NCBI GenBank assembly: GCA_023146255.1 | Contig: JAGLCJ010000008.1 | Span: 62,001-126,000 of the forward strand | Direction of reading: 5' to 3' | Source: Alcanivoracaceae bacterium | GTDB taxonomy: Bacteria; Pseudomonadota; Gammaproteobacteria; Pseudomonadales; Alcanivoracaceae | DNA: 64,000 nt | In this document: piece by piece, positions 41,907 through 49,500 of the stretch | Layout of the letters: each line of letters starts with the position of its first letter | Numbering within the stretch: the first letter of the stretch is position 1 | The notes under the pieces: model-generated | The model's database searches: none | The model's input: the letters and a program-made list of their open reading frames with translations, nothing else | Told to the model about the DNA's origin: nothing | Program-made: the position numbers and the translations under genes

Positions 41907-43000
41907 AATGCCTCCAACGGATGCGGCGTGACCGGACTGAGGAAAAATTCGTTCAGCACCTGTTCAGGAAAATCTTCAATCTTGCGATAGCGGAATGCCG
42001 GGCTGCCGTCCTTGTCGATCAGCAGTGCACGCACGCCTTCGCGGAAGTCATCGTGCAGCGCGCATTGCACCGACATACTCCATTCCATGCGGAATGCATC
42101 GGCCAGTGACATCGGCCGCACCCGGCGCTGCGACTCCCAAACCAGCCAGGCAGTCTGCACACAACCCTTTGCCAGCGTTGCCGCCGCTTTCTGCAGCAGC
42201 GGGTCGTCACCCTGATAGCCGGTGATCCGATCATGCAGTTGCGCCAGCGAGTCGGCATCACATAGGGCGTTGATCTGATCGAAATGATTGCGCAGGGTAC
42301 TGGACGGCAGCGCCTCAGTTTCCATCTGCTGCTGGCGCAACACGGCCGAGACGGCGGCATGATCAAGCTGCACCTGAGCGAGAAGCTCACTCACCACGGC
42401 AGCCTTGCGCTCGTGACTGATGGCGCGATCGGCAAGACCGACAAACAGGGCATCGGCAGCATTGATATTGGCGCCGGTCAGGCCAAGGAACAGACCAAGG
42501 CGGCCAGGCATGCGATTAAGGAACCAGCTGCCCCCGACATCCGGATGCAGGCCGATGGTGATTTCTGGCATGGCGATGCGGCTTTTTTCGGTCACTACAC
42601 GATGCGAGCAGCCAGACATCAGGCCAAGGCCGCCGCCCATGACAATGCCGTGGCCCCAGCAGATGACCGGCTTGCCAAAAGTATGCAGCAGGTAGTCGAG
42701 GCGGTATTCGCGGGCGAAGAAGTCTTCGGCGTACCGGTTTCGTTCGCCTTTCGGTGTTTCGACCATGCTCTGGTACAGGCGAACGATGTCGCCGCCAGCG
42801 CAGAATGCTTTTTCGCCTTCGGCGTCGAGCCAGATGGCGGCGATGTTGTCGTCCTGCTGCCAGGCGCTTAGCTGTGCTTGCAGCAGATCGATCATTTCCA
42901 GTGACAGGGAGTTCAGGGTCTTTGGCACATTGAGCGTGGCGAAGCCGATTTGCTTGCCGCCTTTGGCTGTTTCTGTACGGAACAGGACGGGTTGGTGCAT
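41903..43000 (-). CDS. 3-hydroxyisobutyryl-CoA hydrolase (enoyl-CoA hydratase/isomerase family)
   Basis: A 365-residue crotonase-fold enzyme of the HIBCH type, which releases 3-hydroxyisobutyrate from its CoA ester in valine degradation. Markers are AFCAGGDIVRLYQ near 67-79, WGHGIVMGGGLGLMSGCSHRVVTEKSRIAMPE forming the oxyanion hole, and GLHPDVGGSWFLNRMPG near 141-157. The length and C-terminal extension separate it from ordinary enoyl-CoA hydratases. The ATG at 43000 has a GGAG site and gives the family's N-terminus. It lies between the acyl-CoA dehydrogenase and mmsB. Confidence 0.88.
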   Translation of the reverse strand: MHQPVLFRTETAKGGKQIGFATLNVPKTLNSLSLEMIDLLQAQLSAWQQDDNIAAIWLDAEGEKAFCAGGDIVRLYQSMVETPKGERNRYAEDFFAREYRLDYLLHTFGKPVICWGHGIVMGGGLGLMSGCSHRVVTEKSRIAMPEITIGLHPDVGGSWFLNRMPGRLGLFLGLTGANINAADALFVGLADRAISHERKAAVVSELLAQVQLDHAAVSAVLRQQQMETEALPSSTLRNHFDQINALCDADSLAQLHDRITGYQGDDPLLQKAAATLAKGCVQTAWLVWESQRRVRPMSLADAFRMEWSMSVQCALHDDFREGVRALLIDKDGSPAFRYRKIEDFPEQVLNEFFLSPVTPHPLEAL

Positions 43001-43049
43001 GGGTGTTTTTCTCCTGTCAGATCTTTGATGGTGCACCCTGATTGTCTTT

Positions 43050-43183
43050 GGCAGTGAGCGTCTACGGTTGCTTTCGCAATCAGCCCCTTCCGGGACACGC
43101 ACGAGTACGTCCCTGTAGCTCTTCTCCGCCATCCATGGCTCCGAAGGTCCCGGAAGAGGCTGATTGCAAAAGCAACCTCGCAT
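43050..43183 (+). repeat. VAH element copy 3 (most divergent core)
   Basis: A 31-bp inverted repeat pairs 43066-43096 with 43147-43177 with two mismatches. Both are C-A on this strand and would be G-U pairs in RNA of the other strand. The core 43092-43151 is 60 nt and well diverged, yet folds the same way. TACG/TGTA (43106-43109, 43114-43117) and CTTC..GCCAT / ATGGC..GAAG (43121-43132, 43135-43146) replace the helices of the other copies. The edges GGCAGTGA and CCTCGCAT are kept. Confidence 0.88.
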
Positions 43184-43220
43184 CTTGCTACTTAATAGAT
43201 CTTCTAGATCAGTGATCATC

Positions 43221-43278
43221 CTGTAGGAGCCGTCGACCGACGGCGAAACTTGTCGCGGCTGATCAGCAGCTCCTACAA
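43221..43278. repeat. REP-like palindrome copy 2 (paired unit)
   Basis: TGTAGGAGC at 43222-43230 and GCTCCTACA at 43269-43277 bracket two inner palindromic stretches (CCGTCGACCGACGG and GCTGATCAGC). The right unit supplies the TAG stop (CTA at 43273-43275) of the acyl-CoA dehydrogenase. Confidence 0.85.
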
Positions 43279-44415
43279 GGTACTCAATAATTTTCGGGCA
43301 ATGATCACTCGCATGATCTCATTGGTGCCCTCCAGTATCTGGTGTACACGCGCATCGCGCAGGTAGCGCTCCAGCGGATACTCGCGAATATAGCCGTAAC
43401 CGCCATGCAGCTGCAGCGCTTCATTACAGATATTGAAACAAAGGTCGGTGGCCAGTCGTTTTGCCATGGCACACATCACGGTGCGGTCTGCATCCTGACG
43501 GTCCAGTTTCCAGGCGGCAAGACGCACCATCTGCTGGGCGGCGACCAGCTCAGTGGCCATATCGGCGAGGCGGAACTGCACATTCTGGAACTCCGCCAGC
43601 GCCTGACCAAACTGGCGCCGCTCCTGCACGTAACGCAGTGACTGATCCAGTGCGGCGCGGGCGGTGCCCAGCGAGCAGCTGGCGATGTTGATACGTCCAC
43701 CATCAAGGCCGGCCATGGCGATGCGAAAGCCTTCGCCCTCTTCCCCGAGGCGGTAATGTGCCGGGATGCGGACATTGTCGAGAATGACCTGACGGGTGGG
43801 CTGGGACTTCCAGCCCATCTTGTCTTCGTTGCGGCCGTAGCTGACGCCGGCTGCGTTGGCCGGCACCAGAAAACAGGAAATGCCTTTGGCGCCATCACCA
43901 CCAGTACGGGCCATCAGTACCAGTGCATCGGTGCTGCCGGCGCCGGAAATAAATGCCTTGCTGCCGCTGAGCAGGTAGTCATCGCCGTCACGAATGGCGG
44001 ATGTTTTCAGTGATGCGGCATCGGAGCCGGCATTGGGTTCCGTAAGGCAGTACGAAGCGAGCTTTTCACCGCTGGTCAATGCCGGCGCCCATTCGCTGCG
44101 TACGGCATCGTTGCCGTAGCGGCACAGCATCCAGGTGGCCATGTTGTGGATGGTGATATAGGCGGTGGTCGAGGTGCAGCCTTGCGACAGGGTTTCAAAG
44201 ATCAGTGCGGCGTCGAGCCGTGACAGGCCCATGCCGCCGTGTTCTTCCGGGCAGTACAGGCTCATAAAGCCGAGTGCGCCGGCGGCACGCAGGGTGTCCA
44301 CCGGGAAGTGGCTGTTGGCGTCCCATTCGGCGGCGAACGGTGCCAGCTCTTTTTCCATGAACTGACGTGCGGTGTCGCAGTAGGCTTGTTGTTCTTCCGT
44401 CAGTGAGAAATCCAT
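43273..44415 (-). CDS. acyl-CoA dehydrogenase, probable isobutyryl-CoA dehydrogenase
   Basis: A 380-residue flavoprotein of the acyl-CoA dehydrogenase family. Landmarks are YCLTEPNAGSDAASLKTSA near 131-149 (FAD and substrate site), RRQFGQALAEFQNVQFRLADMA near 274-295, ALQLHGGYGYIREYPLERYLRDARV near 332-356, and the catalytic Glu362 in ILEGTNEIMR. Its place between mmsA and the hydroxyisobutyryl-CoA hydrolase makes isobutyryl-CoA in valine degradation the likely substrate (inference). GAGGT precedes the ATG. The stop codon lies in a REP-like repeat. Confidence 0.88.
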   Translation of the reverse strand: MDFSLTEEQQAYCDTARQFMEKELAPFAAEWDANSHFPVDTLRAAGALGFMSLYCPEEHGGMGLSRLDAALIFETLSQGCTSTTAYITIHNMATWMLCRYGNDAVRSEWAPALTSGEKLASYCLTEPNAGSDAASLKTSAIRDGDDYLLSGSKAFISGAGSTDALVLMARTGGDGAKGISCFLVPANAAGVSYGRNEDKMGWKSQPTRQVILDNVRIPAHYRLGEEGEGFRIAMAGLDGGRINIASCSLGTARAALDQSLRYVQERRQFGQALAEFQNVQFRLADMATELVAAQQMVRLAAWKLDRQDADRTVMCAMAKRLATDLCFNICNEALQLHGGYGYIREYPLERYLRDARVHQILEGTNEIMRVIIARKLLSTL

Positions 44416-44459
44416 GGTTTACCTCAAAATCGAATTCGTCAGAGCCGACGGCTTTGCTC

Positions 44460-44597
44460 GGCAGTGAAATTCTCCGGTTTGAGCCGTGGTACAGAGGGTG
44501 CCGGGACACGCCGTAAATACGTCCCTGTAGGCTTGTGTTCGACATCCATGTCTCACACAGTCCCGTCACCCTCTGTACCACGGCTCAAACCTCGCAT
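44460..44597 (+). repeat. VAH element copy 4
   Basis: A 32-bp inverted repeat pairs 44476-44507 with 44560-44591 with one mismatch. The core 44503-44564 is like copy 1 but has TACG-TCCC-TGTA in place of CCCA-TCCC-TGGG. The edges are GGCAGTGAAAT and CCTCGCAT. The arms are unlike any other copy. Confidence 0.9.
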
Positions 44598-44641
44598 AGG
44601 AGATTCAATCGCGATCTTTAAACTGCCCTGAAAATGGCGAG

Positions 44642-44778
44642 ATGCAAGGCCAGCACCATGGTTTGTCCTTCCCGGGACTGTGTGAGGCATGGATGCCGAA
44701 CACAAGCCCCCAGGGATGGGTTCACGGCGGGTCCCGGGAAGGACAAACCATGGTGCTGGCCGACGAAGTTCACTGCCG
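44642..44778 (-). repeat. VAH element copy 5
   Basis: A perfect 31-bp inverted repeat pairs 44648-44678 with 44731-44761. The core 44674-44735 is nearly the same as copy 2 (inner helix GGCAT/ATGCC), but the arms differ completely. It is inverted relative to the neighbouring copy 4. The left edge reads ATGCAAGG, a one-base variant of the ATGCGAGG seen in copy 2. Confidence 0.9.
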
Positions 44779-44799
44779 GACCATTTTCAGGAACGCAAA

Positions 44800-46287
44800 C
44801 TATTTCAAAGAGATAGTCATATTGGTCTCGACAATCTCATCTTCCGGCCATCGAGAAGTCACCGTCTTGGTCTCGGTATAAAACCGCACGCCCTGCTTGC
44901 CATAAGCATGCAGGTCACCATAAAACGAGCCTTTCCAACCGGTAAAGGAGAAGAACGGCAGTGGCACCGGAATCGGAATATTGATGCCCACCTGCCCCAC
45001 TTCCACCTCATGCTGATACTTGCGCGCCGCCGCACCGCTTTTGGTAAAGATCGAGGTGCCATTGCCATACGGATTGGCATTGACCAGCTTCAACGCCTCA
45101 TCCAGCGATTCGACCTCGACACAGCACAGCACCGGGCCAAAAATTTCCTCTTTATAAATCGTCATCTCCGCCGTCACACCGCGGAACAGCGTCGGCCCGA
45201 CCCAGTTGCCATCCGGATAACCCGGCACCGTGCAATCACTGCCATCAAGCAGACACTCGGCCTCCTGCTTGCCGGTTTCAATCAGCTTCAATACCCGCGC
45301 CTTCGCCTGCGGGCTGATCAGCGGGCCATAGGCTGCGGCCGGATCACTGTGATGACCGGGTGCTACTTTGGCCAGCTCATCCCGCAGCGCCGGAATCATC
45401 TCCCGAGCACTACCGACAAATACCGCCACACTGATCGCCATGCAACGCTGGCCGGCCGCACCGACGCTGGCGCCGACCAGCTGGCTGACCACCTGCTGCG
45501 GATTGGCATCGGGCATGATCACCATATGGTTCTTGGCACCGGCAAAACACTGCGCCCGTTTCATATGACCGGTGGCGGTGCGATAGATATGCTGACCCAC
45601 CGGCACGGAACCAACAAAGGACACGGCACGCACATCCGGATGAGTAATCAGCTGATCAACCTGATCCTTGCGGCCATGGACGATCTGCAAAATGTCTTTC
45701 GGCGCGCCGGCCTCCAGCAGTAATTCACCAAGACGGACTGCGGTCATCGGATCCTGCTCCGACGGCTTCAGAATAAAAGTGTTTCCGCAGGCCAGCGCCA
45801 TCGGGAACATCCACAGCGGAATCATTGCCGGGAAGTTGAACGGGGTGATGCCGACACAGACACCCAGCGGCTGAACCCAGGAATGGGTGTCGACACCACG
45901 GGCCACGTTCTCGACCGTCTCCCCCATCATCAGAGCAGAGACATTGGCGGCCTGCTCTGCCACTTCAATGCCGCGCCAGACATCACCCTTGGCATCGGCA
46001 ATGGTCTTGCCGGTTTCCTTCGCCACCAGTGCACCAAGTTCGTCGTGATGCTGCTTGAGCAGGTGCTGATAACGCAGCATCAATCTCGCCCGCTCCGGAG
46101 TCGGCACTTCGCGCCAGACCATAAACGCCCGCTTTGCCGAGGCCACCGCCTCGTTGATCTCGTCAGCACTTGCCGACGCCACTTCCCAGAGCGGCTGGTT
46201 GCTGGTCGGATCGGTCACGGCAAAGGGCGCGCTGCCGGCGTTGTGGCGCCACTCGCCGTTGATGAGGTGGGGAACGCGAACGGTCAT
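44800..46287 (-). CDS. mmsA: methylmalonate-semialdehyde dehydrogenase (CoA-acylating) MmsA
   Basis: MmsA converts methylmalonate semialdehyde to propionyl-CoA, the last special step of valine degradation. The 495-residue aldehyde dehydrogenase has GVCVGITPFNFPAMIPLWMFP near 140-160, FVGSVPVGQHIY, and the catalytic Cys in GAAGQRCMAISVAV near 283. EIFGPVLCCVEVESLDEAL and NIPIPVPLPFFSFTGWKGSFYGD follow near the C-terminus, all typical of the CoA-dependent MMSDH subgroup. The ATG at 46287 was chosen because it gives the family start TVRVPHLINGEW. It is divergent from the AraC-type regulator. Confidence 0.96.
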   Translation of the reverse strand: MTVRVPHLINGEWRHNAGSAPFAVTDPTSNQPLWEVASASADEINEAVASAKRAFMVWREVPTPERARLMLRYQHLLKQHHDELGALVAKETGKTIADAKGDVWRGIEVAEQAANVSALMMGETVENVARGVDTHSWVQPLGVCVGITPFNFPAMIPLWMFPMALACGNTFILKPSEQDPMTAVRLGELLLEAGAPKDILQIVHGRKDQVDQLITHPDVRAVSFVGSVPVGQHIYRTATGHMKRAQCFAGAKNHMVIMPDANPQQVVSQLVGASVGAAGQRCMAISVAVFVGSAREMIPALRDELAKVAPGHHSDPAAAYGPLISPQAKARVLKLIETGKQEAECLLDGSDCTVPGYPDGNWVGPTLFRGVTAEMTIYKEEIFGPVLCCVEVESLDEALKLVNANPYGNGTSIFTKSGAAARKYQHEVEVGQVGINIPIPVPLPFFSFTGWKGSFYGDLHAYGKQGVRFYTETKTVTSRWPEDEIVETNMTISLK

Positions 46288-46348
46288 GGGGCTGCTCCGG
46301 ATATTGGGCTCTGATGCACTTTGTACCACAGCCCGGGGCCGGGCTAAG

Positions 46349-47272
46349 ATGGCTCGGATTGCGGAGGATGGACTTTATTGCGTGAACAGAACATCAGACT
46401 GGCCATTGCCGGCGAGCGGCGAGCGGATTCTGCTACCCCAGGGCACGGTTCAGGAACTGGCAAGCAATACGCTGTCTGCAAGCTGCTATCCGCTGGCTTT
46501 CGGGTTTTACCCCGAGGCCCGCGGGCACCAGATGTCACGGCCGACGCCACAGGATTACCTTGTGATTTATTGCACCGACGGCCAGGCAACACTGGACTGG
46601 CAAGGCCGCTCGGTAGCGATATCCGCCGGTGACCTGCTGCTGCTTCCTCCCAACCAGCCGCACAGCTATCAGGCGGACACCGAGCACCCCTGGAGCCTGT
46701 ACTGGATGCATCTGGATGGCAGCGATCTGGCCGGGCTGCTGCAACTGCTGGACCCCGCCACCAATGCTCGCATTCCGGTGGGCCTGCATGCTCCGCTGGT
46801 GGATGATTTTCGCACCCTGCTGAGTCTTGTCTCGGCCGGCTACGGCAATGCCACCATGCTGCACGCCGCCAGCCTGTGCCGCAGCCTGCTGACCTGCAGC
46901 GCCATGCTGATGGCAAGACCTTCGCTGCGTCGTGGCGAGCTGGATATAGAGGCCCTGCATCACTTGATGCAGCAGAAAATTGACCAGCGCCTGACCCTGA
47001 ACGATCTGGCCCGGGCCGCCGGCGAGCAGTCTCCCTGGCAATTTATTCGCCGTTATCGGGCAGTCACCGGCCAGACGCCTATGCAAGCGTTCCTGCATCG
47101 CAAGATCGCCCGTGCCTGTTACCTGCTGGAAGTCAGCGACCTGCCGGTGGCGGAAGTGGCCCAACGCTTCGGCTTTGACGATCCGTACTATTTTTCCCGG
47201 GTATTTCGCAAGATTACCGGCGTCAGCCCGAGCCATTACCGGCGAGCAGGATTACCGGAGAATCGGTCATGA
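46349..47272 (+). CDS. mmsR: AraC-family regulator of valine catabolism (MmsR-like)
   Basis: A 307-residue AraC-type activator. The N-terminal cupin-like sensor domain includes DYLVIYCTDGQATLDWQGRSVAISAGDLLLLPPNQPHSY near residues 67-105. The C-terminal pair of helix-turn-helix motifs spans about 205-300 (LTLNDLARAAGEQSPWQFIRRYRAVTG, then VAEVAQRFGFDDPYYFSRVFRKITGVSPSHYRR). Its length and its divergent position only 61 bp from mmsA match MmsR, the activator of mmsAB in Pseudomonas. A GTG at 46382 with GGAGG upstream is an alternative start. The 3' end overlaps the convergent diguanylate cyclase by 50 bp. Confidence 0.85.
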   Translation: MARIAEDGLYCVNRTSDWPLPASGERILLPQGTVQELASNTLSASCYPLAFGFYPEARGHQMSRPTPQDYLVIYCTDGQATLDWQGRSVAISAGDLLLLPPNQPHSYQADTEHPWSLYWMHLDGSDLAGLLQLLDPATNARIPVGLHAPLVDDFRTLLSLVSAGYGNATMLHAASLCRSLLTCSAMLMARPSLRRGELDIEALHHLMQQKIDQRLTLNDLARAAGEQSPWQFIRRYRAVTGQTPMQAFLHRKIARACYLLEVSDLPVAEVAQRFGFDDPYYFSRVFRKITGVSPSHYRRAGLPENRS

Positions 47273-48461
47273 CCTGATTGCGGCCTCGCTGCTTGGCCTG
47301 ATACAGAGCCGCATCGGCGCGCTGCAGCAGGATATCGAAATCACCTTCCGGGCCGGGCACCATTGACGCTACGCCGATACTGACGGTGATGTGCAGGGCC
47401 GGGTCCGGCATCGGCAGGGCCAGACCGTGGACGACCTCCAGCACCCGCCGCGCGATCTGCTCCGCCGATGCCAGATCAGTCCCACTGAGGATCAGCAGGA
47501 ATTCCTCGCCGCCATAACGCACCGCCAGATCATCGGCGCGACCGGCAAACCGCGCCAGCGACGCTGCCACGGTGCGCAGGCATTCATCTCCGCCGAGATG
47601 ACCAAAGTGGTCGTTGTAATGCTTGAAGTGATCGACATCGATCATCAGTGCGGCAATCGGAAACTGATCACGGCGGGCGCGGCGCCAGAGCAGATCAAGC
47701 ACCTCATCCTGATGGCGCCGGTTGGACAACCCGGTAAGCGGGTCCGTCCGTGACAGCCTGGCAACCTGCTCGGCGTACTGCTCGGTACGTTGATGGGCCA
47801 GAGTCAGAAGCTGTGCCTGCAGGTAGGCGCGTCGATGACCATGCTCAATCAGGTAACAGATCAGCATGCCCATCAGGCTACTGCCGGTATAGGTGCGATG
47901 GGCCACATCCCAGTCCACCGCTCCTCCGGCGGCGCTGGCGATCATCATTCCCAGCGCGCCGCCAATCCAGCCAGCGAGCACGGCCGTGCGCAGGTTCAGA
48001 CCGACAATGCTGTAGATAATGACCACCGCATACATGATCGCGGCATGGGTCAGCTGATTCGCCACCTGGTGATGCATGATGCCGGTAATGGCCACTGATA
48101 GCGCCACCGCCAGCATGCTGCCCAAGCCTGCATACCACAGGAACCAGCGGTCCAGTGATCTGATCCGCGACAGCACGCTGGCACCCACAATGATGACCCC
48201 CACCCAGCCGTACCAGCTGATCCAGCCCAGCCGTTCACTCTCCGGCATCAGCGCATAGATGCCCGAGCTCAGTAGCAGGTAAAGGAACAGGATAAAAATG
48301 GAGCGGTAACGAAAGGCATGAGCCGCTTCATGGCGATAGTCATCGCGATAACGCTGCTCAAGTTGTGGTGGAAACGTCAGCCAAAGAAACCCCTCGCGCA
48401 ACGCACGCTCAGTTTCTTCGATTCGGGGCGTAAACCGGCACTCCTCGCCCTGCTGGCCCAT
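47223..48461 (-). CDS. membrane diguanylate cyclase (GGDEF)
   Basis: A 412-residue protein with a soluble N-terminal stretch, then about six transmembrane helices between residues 50 and 210, a short coiled coil, and a C-terminal GGDEF domain that makes cyclic di-GMP. The active site reads RYGGEEF; the DxLTGLxNRR start is DPLTGLSNRR. An inhibitory I-site, RADD, lies five residues before GGEEF, so product inhibition is expected. The ATG at 48461 has GGGAGAAG upstream. The sensor is hydrophobic and has no named domain that I recognise. Convergent with mmsR. Confidence 0.92.
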   Translation of the reverse strand: MGQQGEECRFTPRIEETERALREGFLWLTFPPQLEQRYRDDYRHEAAHAFRYRSIFILFLYLLLSSGIYALMPESERLGWISWYGWVGVIIVGASVLSRIRSLDRWFLWYAGLGSMLAVALSVAITGIMHHQVANQLTHAAIMYAVVIIYSIVGLNLRTAVLAGWIGGALGMMIASAAGGAVDWDVAHRTYTGSSLMGMLICYLIEHGHRRAYLQAQLLTLAHQRTEQYAEQVARLSRTDPLTGLSNRRHQDEVLDLLWRRARRDQFPIAALMIDVDHFKHYNDHFGHLGGDECLRTVAASLARFAGRADDLAVRYGGEEFLLILSGTDLASAEQIARRVLEVVHGLALPMPDPALHITVSIGVASMVPGPEGDFDILLQRADAALYQAKQRGRNQVMTDSPVILLAGNGSG

Positions 48462-48574
48462 CAGGCTTCTCCCTGCACGATGACCATCCATGATAGCAAA
48501 CTGGAACTATAGTCTAATACAAACTCCGTAGAGGAATATGTACAGCACGGCGCTACTATGTGCAAAGAAAATCA

Positions 48575-48588
48575 TGTACTGAAGTACA
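48575..48588. promoter_or_regulatory. inverted repeat TGTACT-GA-AGTACA upstream of the UndA-like gene
   Basis: Six-base perfect arms around GA, about 55 bp before the gene's start. The size fits a dimeric repressor operator; no matching regulator is adjacent. Confidence 0.35.
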
Positions 48589-48642
48589 CATTAGCGCAGG
48601 TCCTGTGACCTTTTGCGCACATTGATCGCCCTGGGGGTGACC

Positions 48643-49422
48643 GTGAAAAAACAACAACAAGACTACGAAACCCTGACCCTGACCGAGCATCCGCCCTGGG
48701 CGCAGGCGTTCTGGAACTCGCTGGAGCCGCTCAAGGAGCAGGTCGCTTCCCACCCCTTTTTCAATGAAATGGCCACTGGCACGCTGGACGTAAATTGTTT
48801 CCGCCATGCCCTTCTGAACTTCTATCCTCTGGTAGCACACTTCCCGCATTTTATGGGCCTGACCCTGTCACGCACCACCGACATCCGCCTGCCCGGCATG
48901 CTCGAAGCGCGCGACTGGCTGATCGGCAATATCCGTATCGAACAACGTCATCTGTTCTGGTATCGCGACTGGGCCAAGGGCTTCGGTATCACCGATGAAC
49001 AGCTCGACAATGTCCGCCCGCCTGCCGCCATGGACGCAGTCAATCATTATCTCTGGCACATGAACGAGCGCGGCAGTGTCGCCGAGGCCATTGCCGCCAC
49101 CAACCTGGCAATTGAGTGGGCCACGGGCGAGTGGAGCAGAAAGGTGGTGTCCGGCATGCGCGAATACGCCAAAACCGGTCAGGCGGTGATCGACCGTCGC
49201 ACCATGGCCTGGTTGCGGGCCCATGCTCACTATGATGATCATCATCCACACGAGGCCATGGAGCTGATCAAGCGTCTGTGCATTGATGACGAGTCGCGGG
49301 AAGCGGCCAGACTGGCGGCCAAACGCGGGATGGAGTACTACGTTATGGCACTGGACGACTGCTTTACGCTGCATCAACCGGCTGCGGTGAGAAAGAATCA
49401 TCATCAGGCCGTTGCCGTCTGA
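48643..49422 (+). CDS. TenA-fold non-haem iron oxidase, UndA-like
   Basis: A 259-residue all-helical protein of the TenA/THI-4/PqqC fold. It has IRIEQRHLFWYRDWA near residues 97-111, AIAATNLAIEWATGEWS near 149-165 and WLRAHAHYDDHHPHEAMELI near 190-209. From memory these match UndA, the Pseudomonas enzyme that decarboxylates medium-chain fatty acids to terminal alkenes, at the iron ligands Glu100, His103, Glu158, His194 and Asp198. The Glu expected in the PVVEQF motif is Ala65 here (PLVAHF), next to His66. So the activity may differ. Start GTG 48643 (or 48637) follows GGGGG. The gene stands alone. Confidence 0.7.
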   Translation: MKKQQQDYETLTLTEHPPWAQAFWNSLEPLKEQVASHPFFNEMATGTLDVNCFRHALLNFYPLVAHFPHFMGLTLSRTTDIRLPGMLEARDWLIGNIRIEQRHLFWYRDWAKGFGITDEQLDNVRPPAAMDAVNHYLWHMNERGSVAEAIAATNLAIEWATGEWSRKVVSGMREYAKTGQAVIDRRTMAWLRAHAHYDDHHPHEAMELIKRLCIDDESREAARLAAKRGMEYYVMALDDCFTLHQPAAVRKNHHQAVAV

Positions 49423-49433
49423 CAACACACACC

Positions 49434-49500
49434 CTGTAGGAGCGCTCGGCCGAGCGCGATTGTTTCGCAGAGAATCGCGGCTGATCAGCCGCTCCTACAG
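49434..49500. repeat. REP-like palindrome copy 3 (paired unit)
   Basis: CTGTAGGAGCG at 49434-49444 pairs with CGCTCCTACAG at 49490-49500, enclosing GCTCGGCCGAGC and GCGGCTGATCAGCCGC. The right unit supplies the final Leu codon and TAG stop of the polyphosphate:AMP phosphotransferase gene. Confidence 0.88.

Larger units (their letters stand above)
44416..44799. other. non-coding stretch filled by two opposed VAH elements
   Basis: The 384 bp between mmsA and the acyl-CoA dehydrogenase gene holds VAH copies 4 and 5 in opposite orientation, with about 45 bp between them. No coding frame here looks real. The two elements interrupt what would otherwise be one catabolic operon. Confidence 0.8.

Noticed and set aside
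44460..44778. VAH elements as integron attC sites or a CRISPR array
   Set aside because: There is no RYYYAAC/GTTRRRY pair at the ends, no integrase gene, and the copies are dispersed and inverted, not regularly spaced direct repeats.
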